From: Enterovibrio baiacu
GTDB lineage: Bacteria; Pseudomonadota; Gammaproteobacteria; Enterobacterales; Vibrionaceae
Reading direction: 5' to 3'
Assembly: GCF_004120195.1 (NCBI RefSeq)
Contig: NZ_SCHN01000008.1
Coordinates: 189,314 to 253,313 of the forward strand
Length of the DNA stretch: 64,000 nucleotides
Shown: positions 18,019 through 27,922 of the stretch, in pieces
How positions within the stretch are numbered: the stretch's first letter is position 1
Layout of the letters: each line of letters opens with the position of its first letter
Translations under genes and position numbers: made by a program
The notes under the pieces: model-generated
Database searches by the model: none
Seen by the model: the letters and a program-made list of their open reading frames with translations, nothing else
What the model was told of the DNA's origin: nothing

Positions 18019-18051
18019 GTTAGACAGAAAGAATGTTACTTCCTGTCTAAC
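18019..18051. terminator. Hairpin downstream of the MFS gene
   Basis: The arms form a 13-bp stem with a single mismatch around a seven-base loop (GTTAGACAG / CTGTCTAAC outer stem). It lies 27 bases past the stop of the minus-strand MFS gene. T-tracts are weak on both sides, so termination strength is uncertain. Confidence 0.5.
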
Positions 18052-18078
18052 CTTTTAATGGCGTTGTAGTCTGCGTGT

Positions 18079-19278
18079 TTAGATATCTACAGTTGCCGTG
18101 TCTTCGACTCCGCCAGCGCCGCTGCGACGATTGCGTTTGGTCGATATCAGCATAAAGATGAGCGTTGCGGTAAAGCACACAGCAAAGTAAATCATCAACC
18201 CTTCTTGCGCGCCCATCACTTCACCAGCGACCACTGGGCCAATAACTGAACCAACACTGTAGCTCAACAGCATTAGCTCGGCAGCTGCAACAATTTGAGA
18301 TTCAGAAACCTTTTTACACGCCAATGTGATTGCAACAGGGTAAAGCGCAAAAGCAGAAGCACCCAACAAAAATAGGCCTGTCATTAGTCCGCCAGTGACT
18401 GTCGCGATTTCAATCATCGCGATAGACAACAGACCTGTGAAACAAAACGCAGCCATTAAGAGCGCTTTTTCAACACGTGCATTTAGCCAACTCACCAATG
18501 GCTGAACAGCCATCCCACCTAGAATCACCACGGCCATGAGTGAGCCAACTTGCTCTTGGCTGTATTTGCTTTCCAGCTCCAACGGCAACAAACCATAGAT
18601 AGAACCCAAAACTAACCCAGATACGATGCAGCCGATATACGCTGCAGAAGGTAAGTTTTTCATCTCACCTAGCTTAATACTTGAGTGTGCCATTGCTTTA
18701 GGTTGGCCTTTGCGTACAACCAGTGGTGGCAAAATTGCAGCAAACATCAGTACCGCAACAACCATCATAGGTAACACACCAGAAGTGCCAAAAAGGCCGA
18801 TACCTAGCTGTCCAAGTGCAGAACCGCCGTAAAGTGATGCCATGTAAAGGCCAAGACGCTTTGCACGTGCTTTTTCTGTGTCTGCCATCAGCAACCACGA
18901 CTCGATAACAACAAAGACACCAGCAACAGCAACACCAGCAACAAAACGAGCGCTAAGCCAAAGTGATGGCTGCGAGAACACTGCCATCGCACTAACGGTC
19001 GCAACAATGACCAAAAGAAAAAGCACAAGAGCATTTCTATGACCCAGACGACCGACGATTTTTGCACTGATCAACGCACCGCCTAGCAAGCCTGCATAGA
19101 AAACGCTGGCAAGCCAAGATGCGAGATCTAACGACATACCTCTTTCTACCAGCGCCAGAGGTATAAGGCTCATCAGGAAACCTGATGCGATGGCAAATAG
19201 GCTTAGGCTAATAACAGGCACAAGCGGGCTGTTGCCTTCAGCCCTGATCACTGGGTTCTGTTGCAATGCTTTTCTCAA
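18079..19278 (-). CDS. MFS transporter, YcaD-like
   Basis: A 12-helix major facilitator protein of 399 residues. It has an A-motif-like loop after helix 2 (GRLGHRNALV) and ends in a short charged cytosolic tail, like YcaD-type proteins whose substrate is unknown. No ATG is available before the first membrane helix: the first usable start is TTG 19278, with another TTG at 19266. Neither has a clear ribosome site, which suggests weak or regulated translation. A terminator hairpin lies only about 20 bases upstream. Confidence 0.85.
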   Translation of the reverse strand: MRKALQQNPVIRAEGNSPLVPVISLSLFAIASGFLMSLIPLALVERGMSLDLASWLASVFYAGLLGGALISAKIVGRLGHRNALVLFLLVIVATVSAMAVFSQPSLWLSARFVAGVAVAGVFVVIESWLLMADTEKARAKRLGLYMASLYGGSALGQLGIGLFGTSGVLPMMVVAVLMFAAILPPLVVRKGQPKAMAHSSIKLGEMKNLPSAAYIGCIVSGLVLGSIYGLLPLELESKYSQEQVGSLMAVVILGGMAVQPLVSWLNARVEKALLMAAFCFTGLLSIAMIEIATVTGGLMTGLFLLGASAFALYPVAITLACKKVSESQIVAAAELMLLSYSVGSVIGPVVAGEVMGAQEGLMIYFAVCFTATLIFMLISTKRNRRSGAGGVEDTATVDI

Positions 19279-19296
19279 ATATAAAAGAGGTGAATG

Positions 19297-19325
19297 AAAA
19301 AACCTGTCCGAAGGGGACAGGTTTT
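19297..19325 (-). terminator. Intrinsic terminator just upstream of the MFS start
   Basis: On the minus strand an 11-bp perfect stem (AAAACCTGTCC / GGACAGGTTTT) with a five-base loop is followed by six T. It ends transcription arriving from the MgtC-family gene, but it sits so close to the MFS start codon that it could also act as an attenuator for that gene. Confidence 0.85.
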
Positions 19326-19491
19326 AGAATCTGTTTGAGGCTCTCTACACCAGGGTGGGTAGGGTGGAACCTACAGTAAATTGCTTACTTTCGTCGCGAT
19401 TATTATTTCGCCAGTTCGAAACGTAAAGTGAGAATATTTACTCTTCACGATAAAAAAAATCGATTGGAATGGTTATGCAAATAACCTGCGA

Positions 19492-19989
19492 TTAATCCAC
19501 TATTTCGGCATGTTTTTCTGTCTTTTTGCGTTTTTCTTTCCAATGTTTATGCACGCCTTTACGAAGTGCTGAAAACGTCGTTTCAACTTTATCGATACCC
19601 ACAAGGACAAAGAGCACAAAAGCACAAAGCAGTAGCGCTTGGCGACCATAATCAAACGCGATAATCATGCCCAATCCAGCCATTAGCCATACGACAGCTG
19701 CCGAGGTGACACCTTGGATTTGACCATCTCTTGCCATCATCACGCCGGCGCCAAGAAAACCAACCCCTGTAACGATTTGTCCAAGCACACGCGCATGGTC
19801 GAGAGAGTTGTCTGAAAGCGAAATGGCAAGACGCATAAACACATACGTACCCAACACAATGAGAATGGCTGTGCGTATCCCTACGGGTTTCCCCCTCAGT
19901 TGACGCTCAATACCCAAAAGCCAACCACAGATGGCACATAACAAAACGCCCTCCCAACTGAAAGGTGTAATGTCCCAAAACGCTGTCAT
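19492..19989 (-). CDS. MgtC/SapB family inner-membrane protein
   Basis: An inner-membrane protein of 165 residues. It carries the MgtC/SapB signature GWLLGIERQLRGKPVGIRTA followed by four more hydrophobic segments and GFLGAGVMM. Start ATG 19989 is preceded by AGGAA and gives the usual length of the short family; upstream in-frame ATGs (20028, 20142) would add a non-conserved extension. It lacks the C-terminal ACT-like domain of MgtC itself. Its role, perhaps in ion homeostasis, is not defined by context. Confidence 0.88.
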   Translation of the reverse strand: MTAFWDITPFSWEGVLLCAICGWLLGIERQLRGKPVGIRTAILIVLGTYVFMRLAISLSDNSLDHARVLGQIVTGVGFLGAGVMMARDGQIQGVTSAAVVWLMAGLGMIIAFDYGRQALLLCAFVLFVLVGIDKVETTFSALRKGVHKHWKEKRKKTEKHAEIVD

Positions 19990-20224
19990 GCTAAAAGTTC
20001 CTGATTGTGTAAATAGAGATAGGTTCATGGTGTATTCAAAAATCGCGGGATAAACGGGGCGAACTATCTGCTTGAAGAAGGAAAAGCTCAAGTAATCTTG
20101 CGATGAAAAGTTTTTATAGAGTCCGCGATCAATTTTTATCACGCCTATTCTTACGTTTTGTTTAAAATTGAACGGGCGGGTGACGCTTTATTCGCCGTTT
20201 GGTCATGAAGTGTAAGGAAAACCG

Positions 20225-20252
20225 TTGACGAGAGGCTTTGTCTCCTTATAAT
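20225..20252 (+). promoter_or_regulatory. Sigma-70 promoter of tRNA-Arg
   Basis: TTGACG at 20225-20230 and a consensus TATAAT at 20247-20252 are separated by 16 bases, followed by a GC-rich discriminator (CCCGC) as expected for a stringently controlled tRNA promoter. The mature tRNA begins 31 bases further on. Confidence 0.88.
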
Positions 20253-20283
20253 CCCGCTTGCACTCGCACGTTGTGTGGGCGAT

Positions 20284-20360
20284 GCGCCCTTAGCTCAGCT
20301 GGATAGAGCAACGACCTTCTAAGTCGTGGGTCACAGGTTCGAATCCTGTAGGGCGCGCCA
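20284..20360 (+). tRNA. tRNA-Arg (anticodon UCU)
   Basis: A complete 77-nt cloverleaf. The acceptor GCGCCCT pairs with AGGGCGC, the anticodon stem ACGAC/GTCGT holds loop CTTCTAA, the TpsiC arm contains GTTCGAATC, and CCA is encoded. It reads AGA codons. A single tRNA gene follows its own promoter and precedes a strong terminator; no integrase or attachment-site duplication is seen next to it. Confidence 0.98.
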
Positions 20361-20368
20361 TCAATTTC

Positions 20369-20403
20369 AAAAAAGGCCAGAGATCTTCATCTCTGGCCTT
20401 TTT
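20369..20403 (+). terminator. Intrinsic terminator after tRNA-Arg
   Basis: A ten-base GC-rich stem (GGCCAGAGAT / ATCTCTGGCC) with a CTTC loop is flanked by A and T runs. It can serve the tRNA on the plus strand and the small minus-strand gene at 20452-20655. Confidence 0.93.
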
Positions 20404-20451
20404 GCTTTTCCACCTGTCTGAAATCCCCCTGATGTTGTGCGCAAGTGGCAA

Positions 20452-20655
20452 TCATGTTGCTCCCGACTTGAACAATTGCATGATTGCATCCATTTCGTCA
20501 GTGGTTAGCAGAGGGCTTTCTTCGACAGAAATACGGGGTGCTTCGCTTATCCTTCGATTGCTAGAAAGGATGTCTTTCAGCATTTTTTGTTCGTCTAGGC
20601 TTAATTGTGTGACGAATTGCTTCAATGATTGGAAGCTTTGATGATCTTCTTTCAT
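20452..20655 (-). CDS. Small hypothetical protein (67 aa)
   Basis: I do not recognise the family. The predicted product is hydrophilic and probably helical, with a DEQKMLKDIL stretch and an LLTTDEMDAIMQLF ending. AGGA lies eight bases before the ATG and a terminator serves its 3' end, which supports a real gene. No membrane segment, cysteine motif or known DNA-binding pattern is apparent. Confidence 0.6.
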   Translation of the reverse strand: MKEDHQSFQSLKQFVTQLSLDEQKMLKDILSSNRRISEAPRISVEESPLLTTDEMDAIMQLFKSGAT

Positions 20656-21077
20656 CGGCGAATCCTATTTCTATGCTAACCATCATAACGGAAAGAGTAA
20701 GCGTGAGTTGTTGGGTTTCGTTGCACGTTATATCCCCGAAATTTCATGAGGATACGCAACTTAACCACCATGCAATGGCGAAAAAGTAACCTGTTTCAAC
20801 GAGGGGGTCTGGGATGGAAATCACATGAGTGGCTAATAATGTAGATATCAATGCCTAATTAAATTTCTGGCTGCTATCTGGAATATGGGGAGAACCTGTA
20901 AAATACGCCCTTCGAATTATCACTCTAATACGGTCTTATTTACGCTTTGGGTTTAACGTTGTTCGCCAACCTTCTACTACGAGGTGAGCGTCTGCATAAC
21001 ATGCATTATCACGGCTGAAATCGTTAAAGCGTGGAGAAGAAAAACGCAAAAATAGTATCACTTTTTTTTCTGTCCCC

Positions 21078-21105
21078 CTTGAAAGTTCATTTCTAGTCCC
21101 AATCT
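21078..21105 (+). promoter_or_regulatory. Candidate sigma-32 promoter upstream of tig
   Basis: CTTGAAA (21078-21084) is a perfect heat-shock -35 element. A CCCAATCT (21098-21105) follows after 13 bases and is close to the CCCCATNT -10 element. The distance to tig is about 240 bases. Confidence 0.5.
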
Positions 21106-21136
21106 CACAGAAACATCATGAATCATAGAGCCCGTC

Positions 21137-21165
21137 TCGACTCATAAGGTTGGTGTCGCTATAAT
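21137..21165 (+). promoter_or_regulatory. Sigma-70 promoter of tig
   Basis: A consensus TATAAT at 21160-21165 with TCGACT at 21137-21142, 17 bases apart. Transcription would start near 21172 and leave a leader of about 175 bases before the tig ATG. Confidence 0.65.
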
Positions 21166-21346
21166 GGCGCGTCTTAAAATCCAGCCTCTATGTAATAGGG
21201 CAAACAGATACTTCGCGTTTGAACGCAATGTATCCCGTTTCACAGGCGTTATGGCGAAAAATCGCTGTAACACGAAAGGATGCTACCGGGAAAACACCGG
21301 GCAACATCACTCAGTCACCTGAGTAAGTTTTGAGGTTATAAATACA

Positions 21347-22648
21347 ATGCAAGTTACCGTTGAAACCACAGAAGGCCTAGAGCGCCACCTGACTATCACT
21401 GTTCCAGCAGCAAACATCGAAGACGCTGTGACTGCAGAACTACGCAACATTGCTAAAAATCGTCGTTTCGATGGTTTCCGTAAAGGTAAAGTGCCTTTGA
21501 AGATGGTTTCACGTATGTACGGCAAAGCAGTACGTAACGACGTGATGGGTGAAGTGATGCAGCGTCATTTCATCGAAGCAATCATCAAAGAGAAAGTAAA
21601 CCCAGCGGGTGCACCAACATTTACACCAGTAGATGTTGAAGAAGGTAAAGACCTAGTATTCAAAGCATCTTTTGAAGTTTACCCAGAAATCGCACTGAAA
21701 GATCTAGACAAAGTTGAAGTGGTTAAGCCACAAGCTGAAGTAAAAGATGAAGACGTTGCTGAAATGATCGAAACGCTTCGCAAGCAGCAAGCTTCTTGGT
21801 CTGACGTTGAAGCTGCAGCTGTTGCTGATAGCCGTGTAACTATCGACTTCACTGGCTTTATCGATGGCGAAGAGTTCGAAGGCGGTAAAGCAGAAGGCTT
21901 CGCGCTGGTTATGGGTCAAAACCGTATGATCCCTGGTTTCGAAGACGGCATCGTTGGTAAGAAAGCGGGTGACGAATTCACTATCGAAGTGAACTTCCCT
22001 GAAGACTACCACGCAGAAAACCTAAAAGGTAAAGCGGCGAAATTTGACATCAAACTAAGCAAAGTTGAAGCGCAAGAGCTTCCTGAGCTGACTGATGAGT
22101 TCGTTGCTCGTTTCGGTGTTGAAGAAGGCGGCGTTGACGGTCTTAAAACAGAAGTGCGCAAGAACATGGAACGCGAACTGAAGCAAGCTGTTAAAAACCG
22201 CATCAAAGAGCAAGTGATTGATGGTCTTGTTGAGCAAAACGACATCGACGTACCTGCTGCGCTGATCGATCAAGAAGTTGAAGTGCTGCGTAAGCAAGCT
22301 GTTCAGCGTTTCGGTGGCAACATGGAAAACGCACCAGAGCTTCCACGTGAATTGTTCGAAGAGCAAGCGAAACGTCGCGTAGTTGTTGGCCTTCTTCTTG
22401 GTGAAGTCATCAAATCTGAAGAGCTAAAAGCTGACGAAGAGCGCGTTAAAGCACTTATCGCAGAAATGGCTTCAGCATACGAAGATCCATCAGAAGTTGT
22501 TGCTTACTACGAGCAAGACCAACGCTTGATGGAAAACATGCGTAACGTTGCACTTGAAGAACAAGCTATCGACGCATTGCTAGCTAAAGCACAAGTTTCT
22601 GAAAAAGAGCAAGCTTTCTCTGAGCTAATGAACCCAGCTCAAGCTTAA
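21347..22648 (+). CDS. tig: Trigger factor, ribosome-associated chaperone and prolyl isomerase
   Basis: A 433-residue cytosolic chaperone that binds nascent chains at the ribosome exit. The ribosome-docking signature GFRKGKVP lies near residue 44; an FKBP-type domain (about 150-245) contains [16 protein letters not shown] and a [16 protein letters not shown] stretch; a helical C-terminal chaperone domain follows. The length equals the usual 430-435. It heads the tig-clpP-clpX-lon block of gammaproteobacteria. Confidence 0.98.
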   Translation: MQVTVETTEGLERHLTITVPAANIEDAVTAELRNIAKNRRFDGFRKGKVPLKMVSRMYGKAVRNDVMGEVMQRHFIEAIIKEKVNPAGAPTFTPVDVEEGKDLVFKASFEVYPEIALKDLDKVEVVKPQAEVKDEDVAEMIETLRKQQASWSDVEAAAVADSRVTIDFTGFIDGEEFEGGKAEGFALVMGQNRMIPGFEDGIVGKKAGDEFTIEVNFPEDYHAENLKGKAAKFDIKLSKVEAQELPELTDEFVARFGVEEGGVDGLKTEVRKNMERELKQAVKNRIKEQVIDGLVEQNDIDVPAALIDQEVEVLRKQAVQRFGGNMENAPELPRELFEEQAKRRVVVGLLLGEVIKSEELKADEERVKALIAEMASAYEDPSEVVAYYEQDQRLMENMRNVALEEQAIDALLAKAQVSEKEQAFSELMNPAQA

Positions 22649-22700
22649 GTGCTAGAATTGTTGAGTGGACAATTGACTTAGAATTCACTCTTCTGATAAC

Positions 22701-22741
22701 AATGGTCCGTATGAAGTTAATTCATCCGGGCCATTTATTTT
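22701..22741 (+). terminator. tig terminator / clpP leader hairpin
   Basis: Two stacked stems (AATGGTCCG with CGGGCCATT, then ATGAA with TTCAT) form a long hairpin with one internal mismatch, followed by TATTTTA. It lies in the 107-base tig-clpP gap and probably attenuates read-through into clpP. Confidence 0.75.
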
Positions 22742-22755
22742 AGGGAAATAACACT

Positions 22756-23379
22756 ATGAGCTTTCAAGAAAAAAACGGAATGCCTTCAATCATGGATGCG
22801 CTGGTACCGATGGTGGTCGAACAAACCTCTCGTGGTGAACGTTCTTATGACATCTATTCCCGCCTGCTGAAAGAGCGTGTGATTTTTTTGACCGGTCAAG
22901 TTGAAGACCACATGGCGAATTTGGTGGTTGCACAGCTGCTGTTTCTCGAATCAGAAAATCCAGAAAAAGATATCTTCCTGTACATCAACTCACCTGGCGG
23001 TTCAGTTACTGCAGGTATGTCAATCTACGACACCATGCAATACATCAAGCCAGATGTAAGCACTGTGTGTATGGGACAAGCGTGTTCAATGGGTGCATTC
23101 CTATTGGCGGGCGGAGCGAAAGGTAAGCGTTACTGCCTACCAAACTCTCGCGTTATGATTCACCAACCACTTGGCGGTTTCCAAGGCCAAGCATCAGACA
23201 TCCAAATCCATGCGCAAGAAATTCTGACCATCAAGCAAAAGCTAAACACCTTGCTGGCAGAACACACAGGGCAACCGTTAGAAGTGATTGAGCGCGATAC
23301 TGATCGTGATAACTTCATGGCAGCGCAAGATGCAACGGATTATGGTCTGGTTGATGCAGTTTTAAATAAACGCGATTAA
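22756..23379 (+). CDS. clpP: ATP-dependent Clp protease proteolytic subunit
   Basis: The serine peptidase of the ClpXP and ClpAP proteases, forming a tetradecamer in the cytosol. The catalytic triad falls at Ser111 (GQACSMGAF), His136 (RVMIHQP) and Asp185, in line with a 14-residue propeptide as in E. coli. The 207-residue length is standard. AGGGAAATAACACT precedes the ATG. It is followed by its partner ATPase gene clpX after 138 bases. Confidence 0.98.
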   Translation: MSFQEKNGMPSIMDALVPMVVEQTSRGERSYDIYSRLLKERVIFLTGQVEDHMANLVVAQLLFLESENPEKDIFLYINSPGGSVTAGMSIYDTMQYIKPDVSTVCMGQACSMGAFLLAGGAKGKRYCLPNSRVMIHQPLGGFQGQASDIQIHAQEILTIKQKLNTLLAEHTGQPLEVIERDTDRDNFMAAQDATDYGLVDAVLNKRD

Positions 23380-23444
23380 TTTTTAATTCTGAGACAGTTA
23401 GAGTCGATTGATACTGACTGTCTTGGAATAGAGTCTCTAACACT

Positions 23445-23458
23445 TCGGAAATTTCCGA
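23445..23458. promoter_or_regulatory. 14-bp perfect palindrome TCGGAAATTTCCGA in the clpP-clpX gap
   Basis: A perfect palindrome 60 bases before clpX, itself enclosed by a GAGTCT ... AGACTC inverted repeat (23431-23436 and 23470-23475). It could be an operator or part of a folded leader; no binding protein can be named. Confidence 0.4.
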
Positions 23459-23517
23459 CGAGTTGATGTAGACTCAGATCATGGCAAACATGGGCAAATG
23501 CCTAAAGAGGTTAGCGA

Positions 23518-24798
23518 ATGACAGACAAGCGAAAAGACGGTGGCAGCGGAAAGTTGCTGTACTGCTCTTTCTGCGGCAAAAGCCAGCATGAAGTACGCAA
23601 GTTAATTGCTGGACCTTCTGTTTATATCTGCGATGAGTGTGTTGACCTATGTAACGACATCATTCGTGAAGAAATAAAAGAGGTCATGCCGAAGCGCGAC
23701 AGTAACGAACTTCCAACTCCTATGGAAATTCGTGCACACCTTGATGATTACGTAATTGGTCAAGATAAAGCCAAAAAAGTGCTTTCAGTAGCGGTATATA
23801 ACCACTACAAGCGCCTGAGAAATGGCGATACCAATGCGGAAGGCGTTGAGCTTGGTAAAAGTAATATCCTGCTAATCGGTCCAACCGGTAGCGGTAAAAC
23901 ACTGCTTGCAGAAACACTGGCGCGTTTTCTGGATGTGCCGTTCACCATGGCAGATGCAACCACATTGACCGAAGCCGGTTATGTAGGTGAAGACGTCGAG
24001 AACATCATCCAGAAACTGCTTCAGAAGTGTGATTACGATGTTGCGAAGGCCGAGCGCGGTATCGTGTACATCGATGAGATTGATAAAATCTCACGCAAAT
24101 CAGACAACCCATCGATCACCCGTGACGTTTCGGGCGAAGGTGTTCAACAAGCATTGTTGAAATTGGTAGAAGGTACGATTGCTTCTGTTCCGCCACAAGG
24201 TGGTCGCAAGCACCCACAGCAAGAGTTTTTGCAGGTAGATACCTCTAAGATCCTCTTTATCTGTGGTGGAGCGTTTGCAGGCCTAGACAAAGTGGTTGAT
24301 CAGCGCGTCGCAAAAGGTAGCGGCATTGGTTTCGGCGCAGAAGTGCGTTCGAAAGATCAAGAAGCGACCTTGAGTGACCTGTTCAGCAAAGTCGAACCAG
24401 AAGATCTCGTTAAATACGGCCTGATCCCTGAATTTATTGGTCGTCTTCCAGTGAGCGCTATTTTGGGCGAGCTTGATGAAGATGCACTTGTCCAAATTCT
24501 TCGCGAGCCGAAGAATGCCCTGACCAAGCAGTACGCTGCACTGTTGGAGCTTGACGGTGTTGAACTTGAATTCAGAGACGATGCGTTAACGGCGATCGCA
24601 CACAAAGCGATGGAGCGTAAAACAGGTGCTCGTGGTCTGCGTTCAATCGTTGAAGCTGTGCTGTTGGATACGATGTACGATTTACCATCGAACAAAGATG
24701 TCACGAAAGTGGTTATCGACGAATCGGTGATAAAAGGTGAATCCGACCCACTGTTGATCTATGAAGCAACAGAAAATCAGGCAGCAGGTGCTGAATAA
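23518..24798 (+). CDS. clpX: ATP-dependent Clp protease ATP-binding subunit
   Basis: A hexameric AAA+ unfoldase that feeds substrates to ClpP. The N-terminal C4 zinc-binding domain has CSFCGK and CDECVDLC, the Walker A motif is [12 protein letters not shown], Walker B is IVYIDEIDK, and a ClpP-docking loop of the IGF type lies in [10 protein letters not shown]. The length of 426 is typical. It forms an operon with clpP and is closed by a strong terminator before lon. Confidence 0.98.
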   Translation: MTDKRKDGGSGKLLYCSFCGKSQHEVRKLIAGPSVYICDECVDLCNDIIREEIKEVMPKRDSNELPTPMEIRAHLDDYVIGQDKAKKVLSVAVYNHYKRLRNGDTNAEGVELGKSNILLIGPTGSGKTLLAETLARFLDVPFTMADATTLTEAGYVGEDVENIIQKLLQKCDYDVAKAERGIVYIDEIDKISRKSDNPSITRDVSGEGVQQALLKLVEGTIASVPPQGGRKHPQQEFLQVDTSKILFICGGAFAGLDKVVDQRVAKGSGIGFGAEVRSKDQEATLSDLFSKVEPEDLVKYGLIPEFIGRLPVSAILGELDEDALVQILREPKNALTKQYAALLELDGVELEFRDDALTAIAHKAMERKTGARGLRSIVEAVLLDTMYDLPSNKDVTKVVIDESVIKGESDPLLIYEATENQAAGAE

Positions 24799-24848
24799 CA
24801 CCTTCCTACCATAAGGTTAAATTGCGTATTTAACCAACAAATTATAAG

Positions 24849-24876
24849 AAAAAAGGGGGCAATCGCTCCCTTTTTT
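24849..24876 (+). terminator. clpX terminator
   Basis: A near-perfect hairpin (AAAAAAGGGGGC / GCTCCCTTTTTT, one G-U pair) with an AATC loop and a run of six T. It separates the clpPX transcript from lon. Confidence 0.93.
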
Positions 24877-24895
24877 ATTTTCTGCTGCACATGTC

Positions 24896-24923
24896 GTTGA
24901 ATACTGACATTCTATCCCCATAT
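24896..24923 (+). promoter_or_regulatory. Sigma-32 (heat-shock) promoter of lon
   Basis: GTTGAAT (24896-24902), 13 bases, then CCCCATAT (24916-24923): the -10 element is a perfect CCCCATNT and the -35 is close to CTTGAAA. It lies 35 bases upstream of the lon ATG, as expected for a heat-shock protease gene. Confidence 0.82.
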
Positions 24924-24957
24924 ACTCTTTAATATCTAAAACGGAAGAGAGAACAAT

Positions 24958-27330
24958 ATGAACTTGGAGCGTTCCGAGCGCATTGAAATTCCGGTCCTGC
25001 CTTTGCGTGACGTGGTTGTTTATCCCCATATGGTTATTCCACTGTTTGTTGGAAGGGATAAATCGATCCGTTGCCTTGAAGCAGCGATGGACAACGATAA
25101 GCAGATTCTATTGGTCGCACAGAAAGATGCCGCCACTGATGACCCTGCTATCGAAGACCTCTATGAAGTGGGTACTGTTGCCTCGATATTGCAGTTGTTG
25201 AAACTGCCTGACGGCACCGTGAAGGTACTTGTTGAGGGACTTCAACGCGCAGAAATTAAAAAATTCCGTGAAGATGACTTCTTCATTGCTGATGCTCAGT
25301 ATATGCAAACGCCAGAGATGGATGAGCGTGAGCAAGAAGTATTGGTTCGCACGGCAATCAGTCAGTTTGAAGGTTTTATCAAACTGAACAAAAAAATCCC
25401 GCCAGAAGTACTGACATCGCTAAATGGTATTGATGAGGCTGCTCGTCTCGCAGATACCATTGCTGCGCACATGCCGCTTAAGCTGCATGATAAACAGCAA
25501 GTGTTAGAAATCATCGATATCGCCGACCGTCTCGAATTCCTCATGACCATGATGGAATCGGAAATCGATTTGCTACAGGTTGAGAAACGTATTCGCAGCC
25601 GTGTTAAGAAGCAGATGGAAAAGAGTCAGCGCGAGTATTACTTGAACGAGCAAATGAAAGCTATCCAGAAAGAACTGGGTGAGCTGGATGATGCGCCTGA
25701 TGAATTTGAAAGCCTGAAGCTGAAGATCGAAGAATCGAAAATGCCTCAGGAAGCCAAAGAGAAAACCGAGCAAGAACTTCAGAAGCTGAAGATGATGTCA
25801 CCGATGTCAGCAGAAGCCACAGTGGTTCGCAGCTATATCGACTGGATGGTCAGCGTGCCATGGTCGAAGCGCTCGAAAGTGAAAAAAGATTTGGCGAAAG
25901 CGGAAGAAATCCTCAATGCGGACCATTACGGGCTTGAGCGCGTAAAAGAGCGCATTTTGGAATACCTCGCCGTACAGAACCGTGTTAACAAGCTGAAAGG
26001 CCCAATTCTGTGTCTTGTCGGTCCTCCTGGTGTGGGTAAAACCTCGTTGGGTCAGTCCATTGCAAAAGCAACAGGCCGTAAGTACACCCGTATGGCGCTG
26101 GGTGGCGTGCGTGACGAAGCGGAAATCCGCGGTCACCGTCGTACCTACATCGGCTCTCTACCGGGCAAGCTTGTTCAAAAAATGGCAAAAGTTGGCGTGA
26201 AGAACCCGCTATTCTTGCTTGATGAAATCGACAAAATGTCCTCTGACATGCGTGGTGACCCGTCATCTGCTTTGCTAGAAGTGCTTGATCCAGAACAAAA
26301 TAACGCGTTCAACGATCACTACCTCGAAGTAGATTATGATCTGTCTGATGTGATGTTCGTGGCGACCTCAAACTCCATGAATATTCCAGGTCCATTGCTA
26401 GACCGTATGGAAGTAATTCGTCTTTCGGGTTACACCGAAGATGAAAAACTCAACATCGCTAAGCAACACTTGGTTGATAAGCAAGTGAAGCGCAATGGTT
26501 TGAAACCAAGCGAAGTGAGCATTGAAGATTCAGCGATCATTGGCATTATTCGCTATTACACACGTGAAGCGGGTGTGCGTAGCCTTGAGCGCGAGATTTC
26601 TAAACTGTGCCGTAAAGCAGTGAAAGAAATCTTACTTAACAAAGACCTGAAATCCATCACCATCAATCAGGACAACCTGAAAGATTACTTAGGTGTGCAG
26701 CGCTATGACTTTGGTAAAGCAGACGAAAGCAACCGCATCGGCCAAGTAACAGGCTTAGCGTGGACGTCTGTGGGCGGCGATTTGCTGACCATTGAAACAG
26801 AATCAATGCCAGGTAAAGGCAAGCTGACGCAAACCGGTTCGCTGGGCGATGTGATGCAAGAGTCTATTCAGGCTGCAATGACGGTGGTGCGTACCCGTGC
26901 TGAAAAGCTAGGTATTAATAACGACTTCTATGAGAAGCGTGATATCCACGTCCACGTTCCTGAAGGTGCGACACCGAAAGATGGCCCAAGTGCGGGTATT
27001 GCAATGTGTACTGCGTTGGTTTCGAGCCTTACAGGTAACCCTGTGCGCGCTGATGTTGCAATGACGGGTGAAATCACACTCCGTGGTGAGGTCTTGCCGA
27101 TCGGTGGTTTGAAAGAGAAATTGCTTGCAGCTCATCGCGGCGGCATTAAAACGGTCGTCATTCCGAAAGAGAACGAACGTGATCTGGAAGAGATCCCTGA
27201 TAATGTAAAAGCAGACTTAGACATCCACGCTGTGCGCTGGATCGATGAAGTACTGACGCTAGCTTTACAGGACAATCCTCTCGGAATAGAGCTTGTCACG
27301 CCGAAAAAGAGTGACGTGCAGCAAAATTAA
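24958..27330 (+). CDS. lon: ATP-dependent protease La
   Basis: A homohexameric AAA+ serine protease of 790 residues that degrades misfolded and regulatory proteins. It has an N-terminal substrate-binding domain starting [14 protein letters not shown], Walker [14 protein letters not shown], Walker [10 protein letters not shown] and a peptidase domain with PKDGPSAG (catalytic Ser near residue 680) and a [10 protein letters not shown] segment carrying the catalytic Lys. AGAGAGAACAAT precedes the ATG. A heat-shock promoter lies just upstream and an intrinsic terminator downstream. Confidence 0.98.
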   Translation: MNLERSERIEIPVLPLRDVVVYPHMVIPLFVGRDKSIRCLEAAMDNDKQILLVAQKDAATDDPAIEDLYEVGTVASILQLLKLPDGTVKVLVEGLQRAEIKKFREDDFFIADAQYMQTPEMDEREQEVLVRTAISQFEGFIKLNKKIPPEVLTSLNGIDEAARLADTIAAHMPLKLHDKQQVLEIIDIADRLEFLMTMMESEIDLLQVEKRIRSRVKKQMEKSQREYYLNEQMKAIQKELGELDDAPDEFESLKLKIEESKMPQEAKEKTEQELQKLKMMSPMSAEATVVRSYIDWMVSVPWSKRSKVKKDLAKAEEILNADHYGLERVKERILEYLAVQNRVNKLKGPILCLVGPPGVGKTSLGQSIAKATGRKYTRMALGGVRDEAEIRGHRRTYIGSLPGKLVQKMAKVGVKNPLFLLDEIDKMSSDMRGDPSSALLEVLDPEQNNAFNDHYLEVDYDLSDVMFVATSNSMNIPGPLLDRMEVIRLSGYTEDEKLNIAKQHLVDKQVKRNGLKPSEVSIEDSAIIGIIRYYTREAGVRSLEREISKLCRKAVKEILLNKDLKSITINQDNLKDYLGVQRYDFGKADESNRIGQVTGLAWTSVGGDLLTIETESMPGKGKLTQTGSLGDVMQESIQAAMTVVRTRAEKLGINNDFYEKRDIHVHVPEGATPKDGPSAGIAMCTALVSSLTGNPVRADVAMTGEITLRGEVLPIGGLKEKLLAAHRGGIKTVVIPKENERDLEEIPDNVKADLDIHAVRWIDEVLTLALQDNPLGIELVTPKKSDVQQN

Positions 27331-27342
27331 GCAACGTAAAGG

Positions 27343-27379
27343 GCTGACAGCCAGCAAAAGGCTTGTCAGCTTTTTTTTT
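27343..27379 (+). terminator. lon terminator
   Basis: The GCTGACAGCC / GGCTTGTCAGC stem (one bulged T) is followed by nine T, directly after the lon stop codon. Confidence 0.95.
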
Positions 27380-27527
27380 GAGGGCTAACTTAATGGAAAC
27401 GCTGCAAGCCCTTAATTCATAACAGCTACAGCGTTTTGATAGAAATATTTAAATAAATTTGATGGGTAAAAACACCTATCACCGCAAAAAATGGGATTTG
27501 TGGTTCGTTTGTAAAGGGGATGAAAAA

Positions 27528-27800
27528 GTGAACAAGTCGCAGTTAATTGATACAATTGCAGAAAATGCTGACCTGTCTAAAGCGTCAGCGGGTCGCGCTC
27601 TAGATGCACTGATCGATGCCATTTCTGATACACTGAAAGACGGCGATCAGGTAGCTCTTGTCGGTTTCGGTACGTTCTCTGTTCGTGATCGTTCAGCACG
27701 TACTGGTCGTAACCCTCAAACTGGCGCGGAAATCAACATTCCAGCTGCTAAAGTACCTGGCTTTAAAGCGGGTAAAGCTCTGAAAGACGCGGTTAACTAA
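27528..27800 (+). CDS. hupB: DNA-binding protein HU-beta
   Basis: A 90-residue nucleoid-associated protein that bends DNA. It reads [14 protein letters not shown] at the start and has the HU beta-arm signature [24 protein letters not shown] 27528 is chosen because it gives the exact family length and has AGGGGA seven bases upstream; the frame extends to 27459 without conserved sequence. Its position after lon is the standard gammaproteobacterial order. Confidence 0.97.
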   Translation: MNKSQLIDTIAENADLSKASAGRALDALIDAISDTLKDGDQVALVGFGTFSVRDRSARTGRNPQTGAEINIPAAKVPGFKAGKALKDAVN

Positions 27801-27898
27801 TCTATTTAAACCGTCTTGCTCTATGTCGCAGCATCTATAGTTTAAAGCTGTAAAGTCCGCGACATCAGCGTATAATCAGGCTCAGTCAGAGTGTAAAG

Positions 27899-27922
27899 GC
27901 GCATCTCATGATGCGCTTTTTT
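27899..27922 (+). terminator. hupB terminator
   Basis: A GCGCATC / GATGCGC stem with a TCAT loop and six T. It lies about 100 bases after hupB; a lone TATAAT at 27871-27876 precedes it without a clear -35 element. Confidence 0.88.

Larger units (their letters stand above)
20656..21346. other. Long noncoding region upstream of tig
   Basis: About 690 bases without a credible gene. It contains the tig promoters described separately and an untranslated leader of roughly 175 bases. The section 20700-21050 has no feature I can name; a small RNA cannot be excluded. Confidence 0.6.

Noticed and set aside
20284-20360. tRNA-Arg as a possible integration site of a genomic island
   Set aside because: No integrase gene or duplicated tRNA 3' end was seen on either side; flanking genes are core genes.
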